A DNA stretch of 64,000 nt, taken from assembly GCA_017521425.1 (NCBI GenBank), contig JAFXCQ010000017.1:1-64000 (forward strand), written 5' to 3'. The notes under the pieces are model-generated. The model was not told where the DNA came from, did no database searches, and was given only the letters and a program-made list of their open reading frames with translations. The position numbers and the translations under genes are program-made. This document shows positions 52,585 through 61,385 of this stretch, one piece after another; the first letter of the stretch is position 1, and every line of letters starts with the position of its first letter. The stretch is from Clostridia bacterium (lineage in GTDB: Bacteria; Bacillota; Clostridia; Oscillospirales; Acutalibacteraceae).

Positions 52585-53577
52585 ATGAAAAAATTTTTAA
52601 ATATACTTTTAGCTTGCAGTATTTTATTTTTGTCTGGTTGTGGTAATAAAACACCTGAACCTATGGGCGAACTTACCGAATCCAATATTACAACAACAAA
52701 CGAAATAACAGAAACTACCACAATGAGTGGAACAACAGAACCTACTGAAGCACCATTCCCGGAAGGAATGGGTTCTATAAAAAGAAATGAAAAATCTGTT
52801 TATGGTAAGAAAACAGGTACAGACAAAACTTACACAGGGCTTGAACCACTTGAAGAAATCCAGGTTCCAATTGTAGATAAAGATAATTTAAAAGATTTAA
52901 GTGAGAAAAGCGAAAGTCATTCTTATGGTGTTTCAAAGGATGGCAAACCACACGAAATTTCTGTGAATTTTCAGAAAATATACGATAAATATAATGCACT
53001 ATGTTTAGATACAAGTGGTGAAAAAGTAATTTATCTTACATTTGACTGTGGTTATGAAAATGGTTGTACGGATAAGATTTTAGATGTATTAAAAGAAAAA
53101 CAAGTACCCGCAGCATTTTTTGTGACATTACCATATTTAAAATCTGCACCAGAAACTACTGCGAGAATGATTTTAGAAGGGCACGTTGTTGGCAACCATT
53201 CAGATACACACCCTAATTTTTCAACGATTACAAGAACACAGATGGCAAAAGAAATAGAAAATGTTGAAAACTATTTAAGAACAAATTTTGGTTATTCTTC
53301 TTGTTATTTTCGTTTTCCACAAGGTGCATACTCTGAAAGTGCACTTGATTTAGTAAACAATGCAGGGTACACTTCAGTTTTCTGGTCAAGTGCTTATGCC
53401 GATTGGGATGTAAATAACTTAAAAGGCAAAGAATATGCTTTTAATACAGTAACATCGCGTTTGCACCCTGGATGTGTACTTCTCTTACACGCAGTTTCAC
53501 AAGATAATGCCGATGCACTTGCTGATATAATTGACTATGCGAGAAACAATGGGTATGTTTTTAAACAACTGCCTTGA
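52585..53577 (+). CDS. polysaccharide deacetylase, lipoprotein (PdaA-like)
   Basis: 330 aa; lipobox LSGC with Cys19, then a Thr/Pro/Glu-rich linker to about residue 100. NodB domain from about 147: TFDCGYENG with Asp154, HSDTHPNF with metal-binding His205 and His209, RFPQGAYSE, and WSSAYADWDV then LLLHAVSQDN at the end. The residue pattern is closest to PdaA, which deacetylates N-acetylmuramic acid for spore-cortex muramic lactam. It lies beside the second acyltransferase module. Confidence 0.88.
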   Translation: MKKFLNILLACSILFLSGCGNKTPEPMGELTESNITTTNEITETTTMSGTTEPTEAPFPEGMGSIKRNEKSVYGKKTGTDKTYTGLEPLEEIQVPIVDKDNLKDLSEKSESHSYGVSKDGKPHEISVNFQKIYDKYNALCLDTSGEKVIYLTFDCGYENGCTDKILDVLKEKQVPAAFFVTLPYLKSAPETTARMILEGHVVGNHSDTHPNFSTITRTQMAKEIENVENYLRTNFGYSSCYFRFPQGAYSESALDLVNNAGYTSVFWSSAYADWDVNNLKGKEYAFNTVTSRLHPGCVLLLHAVSQDNADALADIIDYARNNGYVFKQLP

Positions 53578-53622
53578 TTAGTAGCAAGTGTGCGAGTATG
53601 CAAGTTGCAAGGTTATAAAATG

Positions 53623-53666
53623 AAAAGTTCTATCATTTCTGTTTTTGAAAATGATAGAACTTTTTT
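53623..53666. terminator. bidirectional terminator with ATCATTT stem (family copy C)
   Basis: Stem AAAAGTTCTATCATTT / AAAATGATAGAACTTTTTT between convergent genes. The flanking GTAGCAAGTGTGC...AAGTTGCAAG (53581-53611) matches the complement of the array beside copy B. Confidence 0.8.
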
Positions 53667-53682
53667 ATAAAATCACTTGAAA

Positions 53683-55179
53683 CTATTGTATAAATTTTTC
53701 CATAGAGCTAATGAAAATCTCATTTCTCGTTGTAGAAATATTTGAAATGAAAATAATATCATCAATCTTTTTATTCTGACTGAATTCGCTTAAGGTGAGT
53801 TCATAGTGTCTTGGGTCAATAATGTGAATTGTTTTGTAGTGTGGGATAAGGAATGGCACAAACGCATTACCAAACGAATCTTTTATAACAAGACAGGTTT
53901 CACCATCGGCTTTGTCATAGTTTTCAATTACAGAGTATGGCTGGTCAGCACCAATAAATGCTGTGTATTTCATACTTGGTGCATAGTCAGTTGCATCTGC
54001 AACAACTTTCCATTTGAAAGTTGCACCATCATTTTGTGTAATTGTAAAATCTACATTGTTAAAAGGCTCGTAAGCAATAACTGTATCAGGTGTTTTAGAA
54101 AGGTCGGAAGATTGTCCTGAGCTTGAGTAGAAAGTGCCTAAAAAGCCGTCAAAATGAAGAGTTTTGTAGTCTTTTATAGGAACAGGGGAAATGCCCTTTG
54201 TGTAAATAAATTGTTCATACGCGTAGTAAGCACCAAGAGCAGTCCAGTGGTGGTCAGTTCTGAAATATAAATATTCAGTTCTGTGATTTCTTAAGTTCTC
54301 GTAAATACCGGTAACTGCAGTTGTATTTTTAAATGATGAATTGAAATATTCTAAAGCTTTCTTCTGGTCAGATGAATTAACATCTTTCCTTATTGCGTCA
54401 TTTAATTCAATATCAATACTTGTAGGTACAACTAAAGTATAAACATTAGATTTATTACCAGAAGCATTTTTTATATTGCTTACACTATTTATAAATCTTG
54501 GTGCTAAAGAATTTGAAAAGCTGTAATATTCATAAGCTGAGTTACCTGCAATTAAAATAGCACCAAGAGATTGAATATTCATATCAGTAGGTACAGTTGC
54601 TTGACCATGATTATTTGTAGTTTCAATAACTATAGGTGAAGTTACGGTAGGTGGTACTGTCGTTGTAGGCTTACTTGTAGTAACTTCTGTGGTAGTCGGT
54701 GGAAGTGTTGTTGCTTCAACATCCAATGGTATATCCGGGATATCATCGCCACCCTCAACATCACCGTGAATTTCTACTGTTGAAAATCCCGAAAGGGATT
54801 TTAAAAATGTGTTTGCTTTTGTTAAGCCTTCTCTGAATGGGAATGTATCAGAGAACCAGAGAGTAATATCGTCAAAATAATCACCGGTAAAAAGTGCCTG
54901 AGCAGAAAATTCAGGAAATTCCTGTAAATTGCGCTTTTCGCTTTCTGAATATGTAGGTCTTAATGGAATTATAAATGCTAAAACTGTACCTAAATAAAGT
55001 GTAACAAAGAAAGATGCAATTTTTATAATCTCTTGCTTTCTTGGTTTTTGTTTTATAACGACAACTTGAGCTTCAATATTATCTTTTTTGTTTTTATGTT
55101 TTTCTTTTTTAGATTGTTTTTCAGCTTTCTTGGGGTCAGGAACTCTGAAAATAAAATCTCTTGGTTTGTTGTATATCAT
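53683..55179 (-). CDS. DHHW-family acyltransferase partner, module 2
   Basis: 498 aa. A cytosolic lysine-rich N-terminus (about 50 residues) precedes the transmembrane helix (about 52-72), then a Thr/Pro-rich linker (about 148-195) and the catalytic domain with TDHHWT (the exact DHHW motif) and KDSFGNAFVPF. Longer than module 1 because of the linker and cytosolic tail. Starts 11 bases after the MBOAT gene; both are read leftward. Confidence 0.85.
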   Translation of the reverse strand: MIYNKPRDFIFRVPDPKKAEKQSKKEKHKNKKDNIEAQVVVIKQKPRKQEIIKIASFFVTLYLGTVLAFIIPLRPTYSESEKRNLQEFPEFSAQALFTGDYFDDITLWFSDTFPFREGLTKANTFLKSLSGFSTVEIHGDVEGGDDIPDIPLDVEATTLPPTTTEVTTSKPTTTVPPTVTSPIVIETTNNHGQATVPTDMNIQSLGAILIAGNSAYEYYSFSNSLAPRFINSVSNIKNASGNKSNVYTLVVPTSIDIELNDAIRKDVNSSDQKKALEYFNSSFKNTTAVTGIYENLRNHRTEYLYFRTDHHWTALGAYYAYEQFIYTKGISPVPIKDYKTLHFDGFLGTFYSSSGQSSDLSKTPDTVIAYEPFNNVDFTITQNDGATFKWKVVADATDYAPSMKYTAFIGADQPYSVIENYDKADGETCLVIKDSFGNAFVPFLIPHYKTIHIIDPRHYELTLSEFSQNKKIDDIIFISNISTTRNEIFISSMEKFIQ

Positions 55180-55190
55180 TAAATAACTCC

Positions 55191-56660
55191 TTAGAATTGG
55201 AAGTAAAGGAATGGGTTGTAGCTATCACCAACAAGTGTAAGTGTTGAGAGTATCAATAAAATTACCGGAATAACTATCGAAGCGACTTCAAACGCAGTTT
55301 GTTTTTTAGGTGTGTCACATTTTGATTTTATAAATTGTTTAACTTTTTTAGTAACAGGTGTTACAGAGAGTATTGCTATAACAACAAAGAAAATATTAGA
55401 TGTAAGCAATGCTTTTGTTTCAAAGTCCAAAAGACTGTTGCCGTTAAGACATAAAAGACCTTTTAATACAACTGGTATAAATCTGAAATCGGAAAATCTG
55501 AAAAGAATCCAGCCGAAGTAAACAGTAACCAGAGTGTAAATTACACCAACAAATTTAGGTGCGTTTTTAAGCACCTTTGAAAATCCTGCTTTTTCTATGA
55601 ATAAGAATGCACAGAAGAAAAGTCCCCATAATACAAAGTTCCACGAAGCACCGTGCCAGAGACCTGTCAAAAACCACACAATAAGAAGATTTATGTAAGT
55701 TCTCGCTTTGCCTTTTCTGTTGCCACCTAATGGAATGTAAACATAGTCGCGGAAGAATGTACTTAATGAAATATGCCATCTTCTCCAGAAATCTGTTACA
55801 GAGTTTGCAATATATGGGTAGTTGAAATTCTCTTTGAAATGGAAACCAACCATAAGTCCCATACCAATTGCCATATCTGAATAAGCAGAGAAATCAAGGT
55901 AAATCTGAAGCATATAGAAAAGAACACCAAAGAAAACACCGACTGCGGAACGCGAGGCAACCTCAGAAAGTGCAGCGGTTACTGTTTCAGGTGAATTCAT
56001 AAATGCGTCTGAAACTAAAAGCTGGTCTGAAAGTGAACCGCATATATTAGCAAGTAAGCACTTTTTAGCTAAGCCTATAGCGAATCTTGAAATGCCCTCG
56101 CAAACCTCTGTAAAGTCAATTCTTCTGTTATCAATTTCATTCTGAATATCACTGTATCTTACGATAGGACCTGCGATACATTGGTAGAAAAGACTTGAGT
56201 AAAGAAGTAAATTCGAAAACTTTTTTTGTGCAAGAACATCTTCTCTATAAACATCTACAACATAAGAAAGTAGCTGGAATGTGTAGAATGAGATACCAAT
56301 AGGTAAAATGATATTCGGTATTGTTTCAGGTACACCGAAAATTGCATTTATATTAGAAAGTAAGAAGCCGGTGTATTTAAAGAAACCAATTATAAGAAGA
56401 TTTATAACAACTGTTACAATAAGAACTGTTTTTTTAGTTCTTACTTTTTCGCACACATTTTGTATCAAAAGGGCAGAGAGCCAATCAATAAAAGTCATTG
56501 TAATTAAAATTAAGACATAAAGAGGCTCACCCCATGTGTAAAACACAAGAGATGCTATTAAAAGTATGTAATTTCTTAAATTTGTCTTTTTACCAACTGC
56601 ATAAAGCATAAGGGTTACAGGTAAAAAAGCATAAATAAAAATTAAACTTGAAAAGACCAT
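55191..56660 (-). CDS. MBOAT O-acyltransferase, module 2
   Basis: 489 aa, about eleven helices. The catalytic His is in GLWHGASWNFVLWG; WRRWHISLSTFFRDYVYIPLGGNRKGK is the core, as in module 1, so the two are paralogues. The ATG at 56660 (MVFSSLIF) matches the usual family N-terminus better than the GTG at 56666. Probably modifies a second polymer or site, or acts in another growth phase. Confidence 0.9.
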   Translation of the reverse strand: MVFSSLIFIYAFLPVTLMLYAVGKKTNLRNYILLIASLVFYTWGEPLYVLILITMTFIDWLSALLIQNVCEKVRTKKTVLIVTVVINLLIIGFFKYTGFLLSNINAIFGVPETIPNIILPIGISFYTFQLLSYVVDVYREDVLAQKKFSNLLLYSSLFYQCIAGPIVRYSDIQNEIDNRRIDFTEVCEGISRFAIGLAKKCLLANICGSLSDQLLVSDAFMNSPETVTAALSEVASRSAVGVFFGVLFYMLQIYLDFSAYSDMAIGMGLMVGFHFKENFNYPYIANSVTDFWRRWHISLSTFFRDYVYIPLGGNRKGKARTYINLLIVWFLTGLWHGASWNFVLWGLFFCAFLFIEKAGFSKVLKNAPKFVGVIYTLVTVYFGWILFRFSDFRFIPVVLKGLLCLNGNSLLDFETKALLTSNIFFVVIAILSVTPVTKKVKQFIKSKCDTPKKQTAFEVASIVIPVILLILSTLTLVGDSYNPFLYFQF

Positions 56661-56803
56661 ATACACACCAATTTCAAAATAAAAATTTCACCAATACTAT
56701 ATTATATAGATATTCGACAAGAAATACAAGTCGTTTATTCAATTTTAATAAAATTTACCATAAACCACTGTGTAAATTGTAGTTTAAAGGTTGACATTTA
56801 CTC

Positions 56804-56832
56804 TTGACTTAAAGGGCGTTATGTACTAAAAT
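56804..56832 (+). promoter_or_regulatory. promoter of the scaffold-GGGtGRT operon
   Basis: TTGACT (56804-56809), 17 bp, TAAAAT (56827-56832); an additional TTGACA is 13 bases upstream of the -35. Confidence 0.65.
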
Positions 56833-56874
56833 ATTATAGTAAAAAAATAAACATCCGAAAGGAGTCAATGATTT

Positions 56875-57567
56875 ATGAACTATTCACACGAAGTAGAAAA
56901 CATGTGCATAGTAGCAAAAGGTCCTAAGCACGGTCCTGCACCTATTCCAGAAGAAGCAAAATGGGTGAAGGCATACGAAATTAAAGACATTTCAGGTTTC
57001 ACACACGGTGTTGGTTGGTGTGCACCACAACAAGGTACATGTAAACTCACTCTCAACGTTAAAAATGGTATCGTTGAAGAAGCTCTTGTTGAAACACTCG
57101 GTTGTTCAGGTATGACTCACTCTGCAGCTATGGCAGCAGAAATTCTTCCTGGTAAAACTCTTTTAGAGTGCCTTAACACAGACCTTGTTTGTGACGCTAT
57201 CAACGTTGCTATGCGTGAACTCTTCCTTCAAATTGTTTACGGTCGTAGCCAATCAGCATTCTCAGAAGATGGTCTTGTTGTTGGCGCAGGTCTCGAAGAT
57301 TTAGGTAAGGGTCTTCGTTCACAGGTTGGTACAATGTTCAGTACTAAAGCAAAAGGTGTTCGTTATATGGAAATGGCAGAAGGCTATATTACTCGTATGG
57401 CTCTTGATGCTGACAATCAGGTTATAGGTTACGAATTCGTAAAACTCGGTAAAATGATGGAAGACATCCGTCACGGTATGTCTGCTGACGAAGCACTCAA
57501 AAACAACACAGGTAACTATGGTCGTTTTGCTGATGCTGTTAAGTACATCGACCCAAGAGAAGAATAA
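56875..57567 (+). CDS. IscU/NifU-like iron-sulfur scaffold-type protein
   Basis: 230 aa, cytosolic. The IscU-like core is seen in GWCAPQQGTCKLTLNVKNGIVEEALVETLGCSGMTHSAAMAAEILPGKTLLECLNTDLV, with Cys in the positions expected for the three scaffold ligands, followed by a C-terminal extension of ~100 residues. It always precedes the GGGtGRT gene in clostridia known to me. The role of the pair is not described; the fold suggests Fe-S or other metal-cofactor handling. AAAGGAG before the ATG; codon use looks highly expressed (many GGT, CTT, AAC). Confidence 0.75.
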   Translation: MNYSHEVENMCIVAKGPKHGPAPIPEEAKWVKAYEIKDISGFTHGVGWCAPQQGTCKLTLNVKNGIVEEALVETLGCSGMTHSAAMAAEILPGKTLLECLNTDLVCDAINVAMRELFLQIVYGRSQSAFSEDGLVVGAGLEDLGKGLRSQVGTMFSTKAKGVRYMEMAEGYITRMALDADNQVIGYEFVKLGKMMEDIRHGMSADEALKNNTGNYGRFADAVKYIDPREE

Positions 57568-57587
57568 GATAAGGGAGGCTTCTTAAA

Positions 57588-58595
57588 ATGGCTAATGATA
57601 TGAGATTCGAAGGTAAAGAAAGAAGAATGGCCGGTATTGAAAAGTGCCTTGCCGAATATGGTATTGAAAGTCTTGAGGCTGCCAGAGAACTTTGCCTTTC
57701 AAAAGGTATAGACGTAGAAAAAGAAGTTAAGAGTGTTCAACCTATCGCATTTGAAAATGCTGTTTGGGCATACACACTCGGTGTTGCTGTTGCTCTTAAG
57801 AGTGGTGCAACAAAAGCTGCAGATGCTGCTGCTAAAATTGGTATTGGTCTTCAGGCATTCTGTATTCCTGGTTCTGTTGCTGACCAAAGAAAAGTTGGTC
57901 TTGGTCACGGTAACCTTGGCGCAATGCTTCTTGATGACAACACAAAATGCTTTGCATTCCTTGCAGGTCACGAAAGCTTTGCTGCTGCTGAAGGTGCTAT
58001 TGGTATTGCTCGTTCAGCTAACAAAGTTAGAAAAGAACCATTAAGAGTTATCCTTAACGGTCTTGGTAAAGACGCTGCTATGATTATTTCAAGAATTAAC
58101 GGCTTCACTTATGTTGAAACAGATTACGATTACTACACAGACGAACTCAAAATTGTTAACGAAACAGCTTATTCAAATGGTGAAAGAGCTAAAGTTCGTT
58201 GCTATGGTTCAAACGATGTAAACGAAGGCGTAGCAATTATGCGTAAAGAACAAGTTGATGTATCTATCACAGGTAACTCAACTAACCCAACTCGTTTCCA
58301 ACACCCAGTTGCTGGTACCTACAAGAAATGGGCTATGGAAAACAATGTAAAATACTTCTCAGTTGCATCTGGTGGCGGTACAGGCCGTACACTTCACCCA
58401 GATAACGTTGCTGCTGGTCCTGCTTCTTATGGTCTTACAGACACAATGGGCAGAATGCACGGTGATGCTCAATTCGCAGGTTCTTCATCAGTTCCTGCTC
58501 ACGTTGAGATGATGGGTCTTCTTGGTGCAGGTAACAACCCAATGGTTGGTATGACAGTTGCTTGTGCTGTTGCAGTTGAAGAAAGTGCAAAATAA
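57588..58595 (+). CDS. GGGtGRT family protein
   Basis: 335 aa, named for its conserved GGGTGRT loop, here SVASGGGTGRTLHPDN. Gly/Ala-rich, soluble, with GIGLQAFCIPGSVADQRKVGLGHGNLGAMLLDDNTKCFAFLAGHESFAAAEGAIGIARSANKVRKEPLRVILNGLGKDAAMIISRI broken across the family core. No enzymatic activity is known (PF14057). Starts 20 bases after the scaffold-like gene with GGGAGG. Confidence 0.85.
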   Translation: MANDMRFEGKERRMAGIEKCLAEYGIESLEAARELCLSKGIDVEKEVKSVQPIAFENAVWAYTLGVAVALKSGATKAADAAAKIGIGLQAFCIPGSVADQRKVGLGHGNLGAMLLDDNTKCFAFLAGHESFAAAEGAIGIARSANKVRKEPLRVILNGLGKDAAMIISRINGFTYVETDYDYYTDELKIVNETAYSNGERAKVRCYGSNDVNEGVAIMRKEQVDVSITGNSTNPTRFQHPVAGTYKKWAMENNVKYFSVASGGGTGRTLHPDNVAAGPASYGLTDTMGRMHGDAQFAGSSSVPAHVEMMGLLGAGNNPMVGMTVACAVAVEESAK

Positions 58596-58610
58596 TTAAC
58601 CAAAATTACA

Positions 58611-58646
58611 AAAGCACCTTTATAAACTGAATTATAAAGGTGCTTT
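58611..58646 (+). terminator. terminator between GGGtGRT and pduL
   Basis: Stem AAAGCACCTTTATAA / TTATAAAGGTGCTTT; the T-run is short (TTTATTA), so partial read-through is possible. Confidence 0.7.
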
Positions 58647-58682
58647 ATTACAATATTTGTATGTTGAAAGAAGGATAACAAA

Positions 58683-59255
58683 ATGGCAAAGGTTCTTGTT
58701 GAAACATCTGCTCGTCACGTTCACGTTTCTAAAGAAGATTTAGAAGTGCTTTTCGGTGCAGGTTACGAACTCACAAAGAAAAAAGATTTATCACAACCAG
58801 GTCAATATGCTTGCGAAGAAAGAGTTGCAGTAATTGGTGCAAAAGGTCAATTTCCTGCAGTTTCAATACTTGGTCCTACAAGACCATCATCACAGGTTGA
58901 GCTTTCTGCTTCAGATGCTCGTTCAATCGGCGTAGCAGCACCTATAAGAGAAAGCGGTGATACTGCTGGTAGCGGTGCTTGTAAGCTTGTTGGTCCTAAA
59001 GGTGAAGTTGAACTCAAAGAAGGCGTAATTGTTGCTAAAAGACATATTCACTTAACACCTGCTGATGCTGAAGAATTCGGCGTAGCAGATAAAGAAATTG
59101 TTAATGTTAAGGTAGAAACAGAAGGTAGAAACCTTATTTTTGGTGATGTAGTAGTTCGTGTTAACCCTAACTTTGCAGCTGCTATGCACATTGATACAGA
59201 TGAAAGCAATGCAGCACTTGCAACACCAGGTCTTATGGGCGAAATTGTTAAATAA
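58683..59255 (+). CDS. pduL: phosphate propanoyltransferase (PduL-type phosphotransacylase)
   Basis: 190 aa with two beta-barrel halves: HVHVSKEDLEVLFG and the second VAKRHIHLTPADAEEFGV supply the zinc-binding histidines. Exchanges acetyl- or propanoyl-CoA with acyl-phosphate. There is no N-terminal encapsulation peptide and no microcompartment shell gene nearby, so it probably acts free in the cytosol as a Pta substitute for acetate and ATP production. AAGGAT before the ATG; terminator after. Confidence 0.93.
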   Translation: MAKVLVETSARHVHVSKEDLEVLFGAGYELTKKKDLSQPGQYACEERVAVIGAKGQFPAVSILGPTRPSSQVELSASDARSIGVAAPIRESGDTAGSGACKLVGPKGEVELKEGVIVAKRHIHLTPADAEEFGVADKEIVNVKVETEGRNLIFGDVVVRVNPNFAAAMHIDTDESNAALATPGLMGEIVK

Positions 59256-59267
59256 TTAAAACAAAAC

Positions 59268-59313
59268 AAAGAGCGGTTGGCTTCCGGATTTTCAGAAGTT
59301 CAATCGCTCTTTT
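59268..59313. terminator. bidirectional terminator
   Basis: Stem AAAGAGCGGTTGGCTTC / GAAGTTCAATCGCTCTTT between convergent pduL and the XRE gene. Confidence 0.8.
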
Positions 59314-59677
59314 ATTTTTTATCTATAATCATTTTATAAAGCTGTTCTTTGTTTTCTGATGTCCTATAGGCTAAAATCATTTCTTTTTCATCAATTGAAA
59401 GTTCTGCAAATTTTAAAACCTCAAGTTCATCATCTTTTTTTGAATAAAGATTTTCTGAATCATTGTCGTGGAGCACAAGACGGGGAGTGCTACCGTAAAA
59501 TTCATTTATTGTAACTTTGTAAATTTTAGCAAGTTCGGTGATAGTTGTAATATCAGGAACGAGAGAACCTTCTTCATATTTTAAATATTGTTCTGTTGAA
59601 ATATTTAAAGTTTTCGCAATAGTTTCAGGTTCAATTTTATTGTAAGTACGAAATTGTACAATTCTGTTATTTAACAA
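59312..59677 (-). CDS. XRE-family HTH regulator
   Basis: 121 aa. HTH in residues 3-60 (IVQFRTYNKIEPETIAKTLNISTEQYLKYEEGSLVPDITTITELAKIYKVTINEFYG), then a helical tail with EVLKFAELSIDEKEMILAYR, as in SinR/SlrR-like or Xre regulators. The TTG start lies 5-6 bases after AGGTGGTGA. Divergent from the polytopic membrane protein gene, which it may control. Confidence 0.82.
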   Translation of the reverse strand: MLNNRIVQFRTYNKIEPETIAKTLNISTEQYLKYEEGSLVPDITTITELAKIYKVTINEFYGSTPRLVLHDNDSENLYSKKDDELEVLKFAELSIDEKEMILAYRTSENKEQLYKMIIDKK

Positions 59678-59826
59678 CTTATCACCACCTAAATATGAAG
59701 TTCTAAATTTTTGTTTATTATATTAACACGAAATTCGACATATTTCAACATATTTCGACTCTAAAATTTAAATTAAATACACACAATGTGATTATTATTT
59801 GCATTCAGCTAATTATTATGTTTTAC

Positions 59827-59855
59827 TTGACTAAATGTTTTCCTATAATTATAAT
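59827..59855 (+). promoter_or_regulatory. promoter of the polytopic membrane protein gene
   Basis: TTGACT (59827-59832), 17 bp, TATAAT (59850-59855). Confidence 0.75.
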
Positions 59856-59875
59856 TTGAATAAAGGGGTGATTTT

Positions 59876-61342
59876 TTGACAATTACAAAACAAAATAATT
59901 TAAATTGGTATCAACAAATCTTCGCTATTATAGCAGGTGCATGTCTTGTAGGTGTTATGTGGCGTGCAAGAGGGTCTCATGGCTTTGGTGCAAAGTGGGG
60001 AATGTTTGCAGTTGCTTTTGTGTTTGTATTGTTTATTTACGCACTTTACGGCAGACGCAGAAAAATGAATTTTGAAATGATGCCACTTTGCGCAGTATTT
60101 GCCGCACTTACAGCAGGTGGTTGGGGTACACTTAATTCGCAAATGAATGGCTATCTTTCGAGCAGTGCCAATTTTATTGGTGAAGAAGCTTATCGTTATA
60201 TTGAAATAAGTGAATATAGCGGTCTTGCTATAATGTTACTTTTAGGTTTTGGGTGGTTACCACTTTTCGCAATTTGCTTTGCATCATTGTTTTCAAAGAA
60301 AAAATATGAGTTTAAAGATTTTTTAGTTTATGTCGGTGCTTATTATATCACAGTAATAATTTCAAATTTTACAGTTTCACATTTAATTTTAGAGGTAATA
60401 AATCCTGAAGCAGTTGAAGCGTGTGCTGAAGGTCTTCGTGATGCAGGTCACGATATCTCACCAATGAACGCATTTATTACAGAGCTTGGCTCTGCTGCGT
60501 GGGCTAAAAAAATACCATTTTGTCGTAACTATTTTACAAGTGTAAAAGTAGTTTCAAGTGCAGTTGGTGCGTTAACCTCAATTTTAACAGTTGCTATTGT
60601 TATAAAAGATAAATTTACCGCTATATTTGCATTTTTCATAAATCTTGCGTGTGCAATTGCTATTACAGTAGCTGATATTCCTTTGATATTGGATTCAGAC
60701 AGGGGATTCTTTGCTGGAGTTAAAACTCCTACATTTTTAAATGGTTGTGAGTGGTCAACATGGGAGTTTTTTACAGGATTTATTTTAGGATTGCTTGTAA
60801 TGATTATAATTGCGTTTCTTCCAAAGCAATATACCGATGCAGAAGAATTGTTTACATATACACCACTACTAAAGAGTAAAAGGTTCAGTGCTATTTATAA
60901 CGGAATTTTAACAATGTTTTTCTCGTTTGTAGTAATACTCGTCAGAGCGTTCTCGTTCAGATTAAATGAATCTATTCTTGATAATGAAACATTTGAAATT
61001 GTATTAACAGTAGTTTTAAGTGCAGCTTTATTTTATCCTGTATTTAAATTTACAAGAAAGAATATTTTAAACAGCGAATTTAACAAACCGATTGAAATGA
61101 CACCACAGGAATTTTCAATGAAAGTTTTACCGATTTATTTATTAATTGTTTTTATTGTTTATTTCTTATTTGGTTCACCATCATTCAGTAATTTAGTTTT
61201 ATTTTCAAAAATATTTTATAATAATGAATTTTTTATTCAGTTAAATTCAGGTGTTTTATTTGAACCATTATTTATGATAATCAGTTTTATTATATTTAAT
61301 ATTTCTTATAAAATTATTTTCAAAAAAAAGAGAGAAAATTAA
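59876..61342 (+). CDS. polytopic membrane protein of unknown function
   Basis: 488 aa with about twelve hydrophobic helices, no signal peptide. Motifs that stand out are MWRARGSHGFGAKWGMF at the N-terminus, GGWGTLNSQMNGYLSS, and TWEFFTGFILGLLV in the middle. The Gly-rich, Trp-containing helices recall transporters or acyltransferases, but no family is recognised. TTG start after AAAGGGGTGA, divergent from an XRE gene. Followed by a perfect terminator. Confidence 0.55.
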   Translation: MTITKQNNLNWYQQIFAIIAGACLVGVMWRARGSHGFGAKWGMFAVAFVFVLFIYALYGRRRKMNFEMMPLCAVFAALTAGGWGTLNSQMNGYLSSSANFIGEEAYRYIEISEYSGLAIMLLLGFGWLPLFAICFASLFSKKKYEFKDFLVYVGAYYITVIISNFTVSHLILEVINPEAVEACAEGLRDAGHDISPMNAFITELGSAAWAKKIPFCRNYFTSVKVVSSAVGALTSILTVAIVIKDKFTAIFAFFINLACAIAITVADIPLILDSDRGFFAGVKTPTFLNGCEWSTWEFFTGFILGLLVMIIIAFLPKQYTDAEELFTYTPLLKSKRFSAIYNGILTMFFSFVVILVRAFSFRLNESILDNETFEIVLTVVLSAALFYPVFKFTRKNILNSEFNKPIEMTPQEFSMKVLPIYLLIVFIVYFLFGSPSFSNLVLFSKIFYNNEFFIQLNSGVLFEPLFMIISFIIFNISYKIIFKKKREN

Positions 61343-61345
61343 ACA

Positions 61346-61382
61346 ATGTGCTGTAAAAAACATAGTGTTTTTTACAGCACAT
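61346..61382. terminator. bidirectional terminator, perfect 17-bp stem
   Basis: ATGTGCTGTAAAAAACA and its exact complement separated by TAG, between convergent genes. Confidence 0.85.
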
Positions 61383-61385
61383 CTA

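Noticed and set aside
58611-58646. scaffold-like, GGGtGRT and pduL as one operon
   Set aside because: A hairpin with a 15-bp stem separates pduL from the pair, so it was not merged, although weak read-through is possible.
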